Of a stretch of DNA of 64,000 bases, positions 44,926 to 53,068 are shown piece by piece. The stretch is from Luteolibacter sp. SL250. Its GTDB lineage: Bacteria; Verrucomicrobiota; Verrucomicrobiia; Verrucomicrobiales; Akkermansiaceae. The translations under genes were made by a program, and so were the position numbers. The number at the start of each line of letters is the position of its first letter. Position 1 is the stretch's first letter. The stretch lies in contig NZ_CP113054.1 of NCBI RefSeq assembly GCF_026625605.1, positions 2,542,001 to 2,606,000 of the forward strand, given 5' to 3'. A model generated the notes under the pieces. That model had not been told where the DNA came from. It was given only the letters and a program-made list of their open reading frames with translations, and did no database searches.

Positions 44926-47900
44926 ATGACCGGGTGGAATGAATCAACGCTGCGGGGCGCGGCATCCTGGAAGGCCTTCAAGGAGGGGAAAGGCTTGTTT
45001 GACGGCGGCGCGGTCACGGGTGTGAAAAGCGGCGGAGGTGCGTGGACCGGGACGGTCCGGGAGGGGAAGCGTGTTTTCAAAGTATCCGTGAAGGTGCTGT
45101 CGCCCACCAACCTGGAGGCGCGCTGCGCGTGTCCCGACAACCAATCGACCGGCGCGGTGTGCGCGCATGCGGTGGCCTCCGGTCTGGCGGCACTGGGTGG
45201 CGCTCCGGCCGCTGCTCCGCAGCCCGCGGCATCCCGGGCTGCCGTGGCATCCCGGGCTGCCGTGGCATCCCGGGATGCCGTGGCAACAGCGGCGGTTCCG
45301 CGTGCCTCCGCTCCGCCTGCCGCAACTCCGGTGGTGGTGGCGTTCTCAATCGGCCTGCCGGTGAACTGGCAGGAATCCCTGAAAAGGGGCAAGCTGGCTG
45401 CGGTCCTGACCATGGGCGGGGAAATCACCCCGGCGGACGAGCGGCTTTCCTTATGGCTGGCCGGGACGGGATTGAAGCCCGCCGTCAATCTCCAGCTCAA
45501 TCTGGATGGCGCCCTCTGTGAATCCTTTCTCCGCGCGGCCATCGGACACCCCCGGGTCGCCGTGCGGAAAACGGACACCCGGATCACCATTCAGGAGCCG
45601 GGACCCTATCCTGTCGGGTCACCGGAGAGGGTGGGCGAGTCCGTCCACCTGACGGCGGGCGAAGATCTCGCCCAGGTGGGCGAGGGGTGGTTCCGGATTT
45701 CCGAAAGTGAAGTCGCGCCGGTGGGGCCGGCTGTCTCTCCGGCTTGGTTGAAACAACTGTTGGCGCGCCTTCGGAGGGATCGGAACGTCCGCATCCCTCT
45801 CAGGGATTTCCTCCGCGAGATCGGGCAGTGGCAGGAGTGGATCGGGTTCTCGCCAGTTCCGTGGTTGGACGACATCCATTTCGTTCCTGCCGGGCATGTG
45901 ATCGAAATGAAGATCGACGGCACGCTCCAACGATTGGAGGCGACGGTCGATGTCCGCTATGGGGCCTCTCCTGCCGTTTCCTTGGGGCTTGGCGAAGTGG
46001 ATGCATTGCCAAAGTTGGAAGGGGACCGATGCCATGTGCGGGACTGGTCGTCCGAGAAGCTGGCCGCCAGCCAACTCGTTGCATTTGGATTTGAATCGAT
46101 CGATTCAAGCGGCTGGATCCTGAGAGGGGAGGATGCCATCATCCGCTTTCTCTCGAAAGGTCTCCCGGAGGTTGAGGTGGCGTGGAAGATTACGGAAAGC
46201 GATCGCTTCAAACTAACGAGAAAGCAGGTCGCCGTCATCGAGCCGAAGATCAAGATTCTCGGCTCCGGGGATGACTGGCTGAGATTCGATTTTTCGTTTC
46301 AATCAAATGATGGGCGATCCTTTTCAGCAGCGGATATCCGCCAACTGCTCGTTTCAAAGCGCGGAAATGGATCGCAGAAAATCGTCATTTCAGACGATGC
46401 TGCAAACATGATTGAGCCTCTGTTTGCCGAGCTGGAAATCCGCCAGGAAGCGAACGGATTCACCGCCTCCAAACGTGCCGGTGAAGTTATCCGGAAATTG
46501 TGTGAAAAATTACACAATTCGAAATCCATCAGCGGTTTTAATGAAATAAAAGATAGTGCTGCTTTCCCGGCCATCAAAGCTTCGTTGCGGGAGTATCAAA
46601 CACAGGGCGCAAGCTGGCTGATTGATCGTGTTTCAAACTACGGCGGCGCGCTTCTGGCGGACGACATGGGCTTGGGGAAAACCATCCAAGCAATCGCTTG
46701 CATCGAACGATTGATCCAGCAATCCGAAGGGCCGGTGGTGATCGTCGCCACCGCCTCCTTGTTGGGCAACTGGCAAACCGAGCTGCGCAAGTTCGCTCCC
46801 CATCTCCCGGTCAGGCTGCTTCATGGAACGGGTCGGGAAGCTGAGCAGCGTGCCGTCAAATCCGGAGAGGTTTTGCTCACGACCTATGGGACATTACCGA
46901 GGGATCTCGCCTGGTATTTGAAACAAAAGTTCGCGGCCGTCGTCGTCGATGAGGCGAGCTTGATGAGAAACCCGGATACGGATCATGCGAAGGCGATCAG
47001 CCGGTTGAATTCGGATGCCCGGATCGCCCTGACGGGAACTCCGGTGGAGAACGGAGTGAGGGATCTTTGGTCCATCTTCCGTTTCATCCAGCCGGACTGG
47101 CTGGGCAAACGGGAGGATTTCAAACAGCGGTATGAACTCGCGGCGGATGATCCCAAGGTGCTTGAGCGCCTCCGTCTGAAGATCTCGCCATTCATGCTTC
47201 GCCGGACCAAGGAGGAGGTCGCACCCGAGCTGCCATCCAAGATCTTCATCGAGGAATACTGTGACCTCACCACTGACCAGCAGGGGGTGTATCGCGAACT
47301 GCTCGCCGAGGGGCGGCGGAGGGTGGAAGAGATGGAGGATACGAAGAACTCCGGCGCGGCCAGGATGCGGATGCTGACGGTCCTGCTTCGCCTCCGGCAG
47401 GCCAGCTGTGACCTCGCCCTGTTTGAAAATGAGAAATTCAAACGCTTGTCTGTCCCGCGACGCTCGGCGAAATTACAACGCTTGTTGGAACTGGTTTCTG
47501 AAGCGATTTCTGGAAATCATAGGGTTCTTGTATTCAGTCAATTTCAGAAGCAGTTACGGGAAATCGAGAACAGCCTGAATGAGGCCGGAATCTCCTCCCT
47601 GCGGCTCGATGGACAGACCAGAAACCGGCAGGAATTGGTGGATCGATTCCAGTCTCCGGACGGTCCGCCCGTGTTCCTGATCAGTCTCAAAGCCGGTGGC
47701 TATGGCCTCAACCTCACCGCGGCGGACACGGTTATCCATTTCGATCCATGGTGGAATCCCGCGGCGGAGGCCCAGGCGACCGACCGGGCGCACCGGATCG
47801 GCCAGTCCCGGCCGGTGACCATCTATCGTCTGATTGCCCGGGGGACGGTGGAGGAAAAAGTGGTGAGCCTCCAGAACAAGAAACGCCGGCTGGCGGTGGC

Positions 47901-47973
47901 CATCGACGAAGCGGGAGGCGGGGATGCGGCGGGGTGGAGCGAAGCGGAGTTGATGGGGCTGCTCGAGGGCTGA
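44926..47973 (+). CDS. SNF2-family helicase with N-terminal SWIM zinc finger
   Basis: 1015 residues. A SWIM motif, CxCx9CxH, uses Cys67, Cys69, Cys79 and His81. An Ala/Arg/Val-rich hinge at about 100-125 is encoded by a tandem 18-base repeat. The SNF2 ATPase has ADDMGLGKTIQAI near 575, DEAS at about 672, and the C-terminal helicase part with HFDPWWNPAAEAQATDRAHRIGQ near 930-955. Such proteins remodel or translocate on DNA, often in repair or replication; the substrate is unknown. The part around 46200-46660 is less GC-rich than the rest. It is divergent from the ParA gene. Confidence 0.93.
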   Translation: MTGWNESTLRGAASWKAFKEGKGLFDGGAVTGVKSGGGAWTGTVREGKRVFKVSVKVLSPTNLEARCACPDNQSTGAVCAHAVASGLAALGGAPAAAPQPAASRAAVASRAAVASRDAVATAAVPRASAPPAATPVVVAFSIGLPVNWQESLKRGKLAAVLTMGGEITPADERLSLWLAGTGLKPAVNLQLNLDGALCESFLRAAIGHPRVAVRKTDTRITIQEPGPYPVGSPERVGESVHLTAGEDLAQVGEGWFRISESEVAPVGPAVSPAWLKQLLARLRRDRNVRIPLRDFLREIGQWQEWIGFSPVPWLDDIHFVPAGHVIEMKIDGTLQRLEATVDVRYGASPAVSLGLGEVDALPKLEGDRCHVRDWSSEKLAASQLVAFGFESIDSSGWILRGEDAIIRFLSKGLPEVEVAWKITESDRFKLTRKQVAVIEPKIKILGSGDDWLRFDFSFQSNDGRSFSAADIRQLLVSKRGNGSQKIVISDDAANMIEPLFAELEIRQEANGFTASKRAGEVIRKLCEKLHNSKSISGFNEIKDSAAFPAIKASLREYQTQGASWLIDRVSNYGGALLADDMGLGKTIQAIACIERLIQQSEGPVVIVATASLLGNWQTELRKFAPHLPVRLLHGTGREAEQRAVKSGEVLLTTYGTLPRDLAWYLKQKFAAVVVDEASLMRNPDTDHAKAISRLNSDARIALTGTPVENGVRDLWSIFRFIQPDWLGKREDFKQRYELAADDPKVLERLRLKISPFMLRRTKEEVAPELPSKIFIEEYCDLTTDQQGVYRELLAEGRRRVEEMEDTKNSGAARMRMLTVLLRLRQASCDLALFENEKFKRLSVPRRSAKLQRLLELVSEAISGNHRVLVFSQFQKQLREIENSLNEAGISSLRLDGQTRNRQELVDRFQSPDGPPVFLISLKAGGYGLNLTAADTVIHFDPWWNPAAEAQATDRAHRIGQSRPVTIYRLIARGTVEEKVVSLQNKKRRLAVAIDEAGGGDAAGWSEAELMGLLEG
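45229..45282. repeat. Three tandem 18-base repeats within the SNF2 gene
   Basis: Units at 45229, 45247 and 45265; the third differs at one base. Each unit encodes six residues (ASRAAV, ASRAAV, ASRDAV), so changes in copy number would keep the frame and only alter hinge length. Confidence 0.85.
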
Positions 47974-48030
47974 CCGGGAAACTCGAATCTTCTTCTGGCA
48001 AGGGAGTCGGGTTGGAGCTATCAGGTGGGG

Positions 48031-48357
48031 ATGAAGGCAAAAGTCCTGCTTCCGGTGATTGGCATCATGGCATTGGGTGGATTCCTTTTCCCGTGGCCGG
48101 CGGTTGGACAACCCGCCGCTGCTCCCAAAGGCCCGGTGGAGATCCCCACCGGGATGGACTGTGTCGTGACCGTGGAGATGCAGGCGTGGCAGAACAACCC
48201 GGCCACCCGGCCGGATCCGATTTCCGGCTTTCATCCGGACCATACCCTCCGGGGGAAGATCATCCATTGGGGCGACGACTGGGTGGTTTTGAAGGACGGC
48301 ACCTATGAGAACTGGATTTCACGGGACAAAGTGCTCTCCGTCCGGGTTTCCCGGTGA
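48031..48357 (+). CDS. Small secreted hypothetical protein
   Basis: 108 residues from the ATG at 48031, which has AGGTGGGG directly upstream. Signal peptide at about 1-26 (VLLPVIGIMALGGFLFPWPAVGQ). The mature part has a strand pattern, GKIIHWGDDWVVLKDGTYENWISRDKVLSV, like a small SH3/Sm-type barrel that is seen in secreted verrucomicrobial proteins. Function unknown. It lies between the helicase and purC. Confidence 0.75.
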   Translation: MKAKVLLPVIGIMALGGFLFPWPAVGQPAAAPKGPVEIPTGMDCVVTVEMQAWQNNPATRPDPISGFHPDHTLRGKIIHWGDDWVVLKDGTYENWISRDKVLSVRVSR

Positions 48358-48417
48358 AAATGCCGGGAGAACTTCGGCGGTCTTGACCAATCCGGAGCCG
48401 GATTCTACGTCTTTCCA

Positions 48418-49128
48418 ATGACACCGCTTTACGAGGGGAAGGCCAAGCGCCTCTGGGCCACGGAGAATCCGCACACCCTGCGGATGGAGTTCAAGAACGA
48501 CGCCACCGCCTTCAACGGCGAGAAGAAGGCACAGTTTGAAAACAAGGGCCGCCTCAACAACGCGATCAGCACCCTGATCTATGGATTCCTGGAAAAGGAA
48601 GGCGTGCCGACGCATTTCGTCCGCCAGATCGACGAAACGAACGTGGAGGTCAAAAAAGTCGAGATCCTCATGGTGGAGGTCATCGTCCGGAACCTCGCCG
48701 CCGGCAGCTTCTGCAAGCGCACCGGCATCGCCGAAGGAAAGGTTTTCTCACGGCCGATCATCGAGTTCTCCTACAAGAGCGATGAGCTGGGGGATCCGCT
48801 CATCAATGATGACTACATCCGTGAGATGGGACTGGCCTCTCCGGAAGATCTGGCCTTCCTGCGGACCGCCGCCCTGAAGGTGAACTCCATCCTCATCGAC
48901 TTCTTCGCCAAGGCGGGGTTGAAGCTGGTGGACTTCAAACTTGAGTTCGGACGCCTGCAGGAAGATCCGTCGGTGATCGTACTGGCGGACGAGATCAGCC
49001 CGGACGGTTGCCGCCTTTGGGATCTCAAGACCGGGGAGAAGATGGACAAGGACCGCTTCCGCCGTGACCTCGGTGGAGTGATGGAGGCGTATGAGGAAGT
49101 CCTCGGCCGTCTTCAGAAGCAGGCCTGA
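48418..49128 (+). CDS. purC: Phosphoribosylaminoimidazole-succinocarboxamide synthase
   Basis: Joins CAIR and aspartate with ATP in purine synthesis. 236 residues, the normal size of the short bacterial PurC. Landmarks are YEGKAKRLWAT at the N-terminus, FKNDATAFNGEKK, VIVRNLAAGSFCKR (about 84-97), the FSYKSDELGDPLINDDYI substrate region and DEISPDGCRLWDLKTGEKMDKDRFR near 185-207. It starts 60 bases after the small secreted gene. No other pur gene is adjacent. It ends at a terminator. Confidence 0.97.
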   Translation: MTPLYEGKAKRLWATENPHTLRMEFKNDATAFNGEKKAQFENKGRLNNAISTLIYGFLEKEGVPTHFVRQIDETNVEVKKVEILMVEVIVRNLAAGSFCKRTGIAEGKVFSRPIIEFSYKSDELGDPLINDDYIREMGLASPEDLAFLRTAALKVNSILIDFFAKAGLKLVDFKLEFGRLQEDPSVIVLADEISPDGCRLWDLKTGEKMDKDRFRRDLGGVMEAYEEVLGRLQKQA

Positions 49129-49150
49129 TCTGCGCGAACACCTTTCAAGG

Positions 49151-49187
49151 AAAGCGGGCCGGGAGGAATCATCCCCGCCCGCTTTTT
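49151..49187 (+). terminator. Rho-independent terminator of purC
   Basis: A 9-bp stem (49151-49159 with 49177-49185), extended by partial inner pairing, followed by a T run. It lies 22 bases after the purC stop. Confidence 0.88.
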
Positions 49188-49320
49188 GTTGCCCTGCCGG
49201 GGTATTTATCAGCGGGCGATCCCCACGCAATGTGGCGGCAACCGCCCATCATGATATAGCGATCCCATCGACGGCTTTTGTTTCGGTCGCCGCGCATCGG
49301 GCGATTTAACATTTTTTGTC

Positions 49321-49402
49321 TGGAACCATTTGATTCCATAGGGTTCGCGGCTACTGTTAGGTGGGCTGGTGGTAAAGCCGGTCCGCAACCCACCGACGGG
49401 CC
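49321..49402 (+). promoter_or_regulatory. Structured leader RNA, candidate riboswitch or other cis-regulatory element
   Basis: The 82 bases before the patatin-like gene fold strongly. A first hairpin uses 49321-49325 with 49334-49338. The main stem pairs 49341-49350 (one bulged C) with 49383-49391, and encloses a shorter stem at about 49363-49382. An alternative pairing of 49360-49365 with 49389-49394 is mutually exclusive with the main stem, the layout expected of a switch near the start codon at 49403. I cannot assign a known riboswitch class by eye. Confidence 0.5.
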
Positions 49403-50407
49403 ATGTTTGGAGCCATTGTCAGATTTTTCAAAGGGGAACCGAACCCCGGGCGTCAGGATCGGCCACTGCATGACGGGGCCCCCCTGAAGCTGGGATTGGC
49501 GCTGTCTTCCGGCGGCGCGAGGGGGCTGGCGCATGTGGGGGTGCTGCAGGTACTGGAGGAAAACGGGATCGAGGTGCACGCCATCGCGGGATCCTCGATG
49601 GGAGCGTATGTGGGGTCCCTGTGGGCTGCGGGCTTTTCCGGCACAAAGCTGGGCGAGCTGGCGGCGGAAATGCAGGACCGCCGGACTCTGTGGCGGCTAG
49701 CCGATCCCATCGTGCCGCCGGTGAAGGGGCTTTTCCGCGGACTGAAGGCCAAGGCTCACTTGGAACGCTCGCTGGAGGATCTCAAATTCGAGGACCTGGA
49801 GCGCGAACTGTTCGTGGTCACGCTGGACATCGACACCAAGGAGCGCGTGGTGATCAGCAAGGGAAAGATCAGTGATGCGGTCCATGCATCCTGTGCGATG
49901 CCGGGCATCATCGCCCCGGTCTTGCTGGACGGCAGGAGGTGTGTGGACGGAGGGGTGGTCGATCCGGTGCCGGTGGGGGTTCTGAAAAAATATTCCCATG
50001 TGGACAGGATCCTCGCGGTTTCCGTCATTCCGACCTTCCAGGATGTGGAGGAAGGAGTCTGCAGGAATGAGCATGAGGAGCCGCGCTCGATCTTCCGGAG
50101 GATGATGAGTGGCATGAACCAGCACGTGAACCTCATGGCTCCGGGCAATGCCATCGACACATTCAGGCAGAGCATCCGGGCTGCGCAGATCCGCATCGCG
50201 CACGACTCCGTCAAGGGGGCCGACCTCTGTCTGCGGCCGCAGCATTTCTATGCCCCATGGCATGACTACTCGAATTTCACCCGCTTCATCGAAGCCGGGC
50301 GCAAGGTGGCGACGGACAATCTGGAGGCCATCCGTGCCATGCTGCATGAAGACCCTCAAACCCATGAAGACGAAAACCACAACATGGTGGGAGAACGCGT
50401 CGCATGA
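49403..50407 (+). CDS. Patatin-like phospholipase, RssA type
   Basis: 334 residues. All patatin motifs are present: the oxyanion loop GGARGLAHVG near 37-46, the nucleophile Ser in GSSMG near 62-66 and the catalytic Asp in DGGVVDPVPVG near 183-193. It resembles the RssA/YchK group of cytosolic esterases. It is the first gene of an operon with CoA-ligase-like, thiolase, FadB/J-like and acyl-CoA dehydrogenase genes, so it may release fatty acids for beta-oxidation. Expression may be controlled by the structured leader directly upstream. Confidence 0.93.
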   Translation: MFGAIVRFFKGEPNPGRQDRPLHDGAPLKLGLALSSGGARGLAHVGVLQVLEENGIEVHAIAGSSMGAYVGSLWAAGFSGTKLGELAAEMQDRRTLWRLADPIVPPVKGLFRGLKAKAHLERSLEDLKFEDLERELFVVTLDIDTKERVVISKGKISDAVHASCAMPGIIAPVLLDGRRCVDGGVVDPVPVGVLKKYSHVDRILAVSVIPTFQDVEEGVCRNEHEEPRSIFRRMMSGMNQHVNLMAPGNAIDTFRQSIRAAQIRIAHDSVKGADLCLRPQHFYAPWHDYSNFTRFIEAGRKVATDNLEAIRAMLHEDPQTHEDENHNMVGERVA

Positions 50408-51818
50408 TGAGATCTCACACCGTCAGGATGCGATGCTCCGCCGCTTTCTCCGGGAGCGCGTGGTGCCATTCACCGCGCACTACGGACAAATGTTCCGCGA
50501 GCTGGGACTGGACGCCGCGGATGTCGGTGGCACCGGGGATCTGGTGAAGCTGCCGTTCACCTCGAAGAAGGATCTCGGGACACCGAAGGACTTTGTCATC
50601 ATCCCGGATGAAAAGGTGCTGAAGCTCCAGTGGAGCACGCTGAAGCTCGCGGTCACCCATGGCCCGGGCGGTGCCAATGAGCTCCTGGAAAGGGAACTGC
50701 GCCCCATCTTCCTCACCAGCACGACCGGTCGCTCCGCCGCGCCGGTTCCGTTCCTTTACTCCCAGCATGACATCGAACGGCTCACGGAGGGCGGCGTCCG
50801 CCTGATGACGCTCTGCCGGTCGGAGCGGCCATGGCGGCACATCAATGCGTTCCCCTTCGCCCCCCATCTCGCGTTCTGGCAGGCTCACTATGCCGGCACA
50901 GGTTTCGGGACCTTCATGGTTTCGAGCGGCGGGGGGAAGACGATGGGCACGGAGGGGAACGTGAAGCTCATCGACAAGATTGATCCGGACGCGATCATCG
51001 CAATGCCGACTTTCCTCTACCACCTCCTCCAGGAAGGGGCTGCAAATGGTTCCCGCTGGAAGAACCTGAAGCGCCTCGTCCTTGGTGGGGAGAAGGTTCC
51101 TGCCGGCATGCGGAGGAAGCTGAAGGCCCTTTGCGCGGAGATGGGTTCCCCGGGGGTGGCGATCATGTCCACCTACGGATTCACCGAGGCGAAGATCGCC
51201 TGGACGGAGTGCATGCCTCCGGAAGGGGGGGCGCCCAGTGGATTCCACACCTACCCGGACATGGCCTTCGTCGAGGTGATCGATCCGGATACCGGGGAGC
51301 GCGTCCCGGACGGACAGCCGGGTGAGATCGTGGTGACTCCGTTGGATGCGCGTGGGACCGTGGTGCTTCGCTACCGCACCGGAGACCTGATCGAGAACGG
51401 CATCACCTATGAGCCATGTCCCTACTGCGGACGCACCTGTCCGAGGTTGCTTGGCAAAATATCGCGGGTGTCGGACATCCGAGAACTGGACATCGGCAAG
51501 CTCAAGGGAACGTTGGTCGATTTCAACCGCCTGGAGAACCTGTTGGATGACATGGATGGGATGGGTGCGTGGCAGATCGAGCTGAGGAAGCGAAACGACG
51601 ACCCTCTTGAAAGCGATCAGGTCATCGTCCATGCCGTGGCGATGAACGGTTCCGCCGGTTCGTTGAAGGAGGAGATCGCGAAACGGTTCCGGGATGCGAC
51701 GGAATTCACGCCCAATGAAGTGCTGATCCACGGCTGGGAGGAAATGAGGAAACTCCAGGGCGTGGGGAAGGAACTGAAGGAAAAGAAAGTGGTCGATCAC
51801 CGGCCCGCTGAAAATTGA
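50364..51818 (+). CDS. Phenylacetate-CoA ligase-like adenylate-forming enzyme
   Basis: About 484 residues from the ATG at 50364, overlapping the patatin gene end by 44 bases; an ATG at 50346 is also possible. The N-terminal lead-in matches PaaK-like proteins (LPFTSKKDLGTPKDF). The nucleotide-binding loop reads LTSTTGRSAAPVPF. STYGFTEAKIAW and YRTGDLIENG are the later adenylation motifs, and CPYCGRTCPRLLGKISR is a typical PaaK-like zinc/cysteine region. It should activate a carboxylic acid to its CoA thioester through an acyl-AMP. Given its neighbours, a fatty acid is the likely substrate rather than phenylacetate. Confidence 0.85.
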   Translation: MKTKTTTWWENASHDEISHRQDAMLRRFLRERVVPFTAHYGQMFRELGLDAADVGGTGDLVKLPFTSKKDLGTPKDFVIIPDEKVLKLQWSTLKLAVTHGPGGANELLERELRPIFLTSTTGRSAAPVPFLYSQHDIERLTEGGVRLMTLCRSERPWRHINAFPFAPHLAFWQAHYAGTGFGTFMVSSGGGKTMGTEGNVKLIDKIDPDAIIAMPTFLYHLLQEGAANGSRWKNLKRLVLGGEKVPAGMRRKLKALCAEMGSPGVAIMSTYGFTEAKIAWTECMPPEGGAPSGFHTYPDMAFVEVIDPDTGERVPDGQPGEIVVTPLDARGTVVLRYRTGDLIENGITYEPCPYCGRTCPRLLGKISRVSDIRELDIGKLKGTLVDFNRLENLLDDMDGMGAWQIELRKRNDDPLESDQVIVHAVAMNGSAGSLKEEIAKRFRDATEFTPNEVLIHGWEEMRKLQGVGKELKEKKVVDHRPAEN

Positions 51819-51822
51819 AACC

Positions 51823-53064
51823 ATGAAGGACCTCTTCATCATCGCCGGCATCCGCACCCCGTTCATCCGGATGGGGACGGACTTCGATGGGCTGACGGCG
51901 GCGGATCTGGGCCGGGAGGCCTGCTCGGCGTTGCTGGCCCGGACGGGCATTGATCCGGGACGTCTTTCCGAGGTGATCTTCGGCTGTGTCGCGCAGCCCT
52001 ATGATTCGGCGAATGTCGCCCGCATCATCGCGCTGCGGGCCGGTGTGCCACAGCACGTCCCTGCCGCCACCGTACACCGCAACTGCGCCTCCGGGATGGA
52101 GGCGGTCACCACCGCCCACCAGCGGCTGGCTGCGGGGATGGGGGATCTGTTCCTCGTTGGTGGAGCGGAGAGCATGTCGCAGGTGCCCTTGTTCTATCCG
52201 CACCGCACCGCCGGGAAATTCGGAGCGCTGGCGAAGGCGAAGGGAGTGGGTGGAAAGCTCGGGGCGATGACCGCATTCCGGCCTGCTGACTTCAAGCCGC
52301 GCATTGGCCTGCAACTCGGCCTGACGGATCGTTTCAGTGGGATGATCATGGGCGACACCGCCGAGATTCTCGCCCGTGAGCACGGCATCAGCAGGGAGAT
52401 GCAGGATGAATTCGCGGTGGCATCCCACCTCAAGGCCGCAGGTGCGAGGGAAGAGCTTGATGTGGAAATCGCGCCGGTTGCCGTGAATGGGAAAGCCGTG
52501 ACCGCAGACAACGGAATCCGTGATGATTCATCGTTGGAGAAACTCGCCAAATTGAAACCCATCTTCGACCGCCAGACGGGAACCGTAACCGCAGGGAACA
52601 GTTCACAGATCACCGATGGAGCGGTCGCCCTGCTGGTGGGTGATGAGGCGGCGGTCCGTCACACCGGTATCGAGCCGCTGGGTCGCCTGGTTTCATACGC
52701 CTATACGGGATGTGATCCGGCGCGGATGGGGCTCGGCCCCGTCCCGGCGATTGCCTTGGCGAAACAGAAAAGCGGGCTTTCTCCCGCAGATGCGGACGTC
52801 ATCGAGATCAATGAGGCATTCGCCGCACAGGTGCTGGCGGTACTGGCCCATATGAAAAAGTACGGGGAACGGGATGAGATCGACGTTTCCCGTATCAATC
52901 GCCTCGGTGGCTCCATCGCACTCGGGCATCCGGTTGGCGCAACCGGTGCCCGGTTGGTGCTGACAGCGCTCCATCAGCTCAAATCCACCGGCGGACGCCG
53001 TGCGCTCACCTCCCTCTGTGTGGGGGGCGGCCAAGGCGCCGCGCTGTGGCTGGAAAGGACCTGA
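51823..53064 (+). CDS. Acetyl-CoA C-acyltransferase (thiolase)
   Basis: 413 residues. Catalytic residues of thiolases are Cys88 in HRNCASGMEA, His in GHPVGATGAR (about 365) and Cys in LCVGGGQGAAL near the C-terminus; the NEAFAAQ loop is also present. The order of motifs and length fit a degradative 3-ketoacyl-CoA thiolase (FadA/FadI) that releases acetyl-CoA. It starts five bases after the CoA-ligase-like gene and ends five bases before the FadB/J-like gene. Confidence 0.94.
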   Translation: MKDLFIIAGIRTPFIRMGTDFDGLTAADLGREACSALLARTGIDPGRLSEVIFGCVAQPYDSANVARIIALRAGVPQHVPAATVHRNCASGMEAVTTAHQRLAAGMGDLFLVGGAESMSQVPLFYPHRTAGKFGALAKAKGVGGKLGAMTAFRPADFKPRIGLQLGLTDRFSGMIMGDTAEILAREHGISREMQDEFAVASHLKAAGAREELDVEIAPVAVNGKAVTADNGIRDDSSLEKLAKLKPIFDRQTGTVTAGNSSQITDGAVALLVGDEAAVRHTGIEPLGRLVSYAYTGCDPARMGLGPVPAIALAKQKSGLSPADADVIEINEAFAAQVLAVLAHMKKYGERDEIDVSRINRLGGSIALGHPVGATGARLVLTALHQLKSTGGRRALTSLCVGGGQGAALWLERT

Positions 53065-53068
53065 CATC

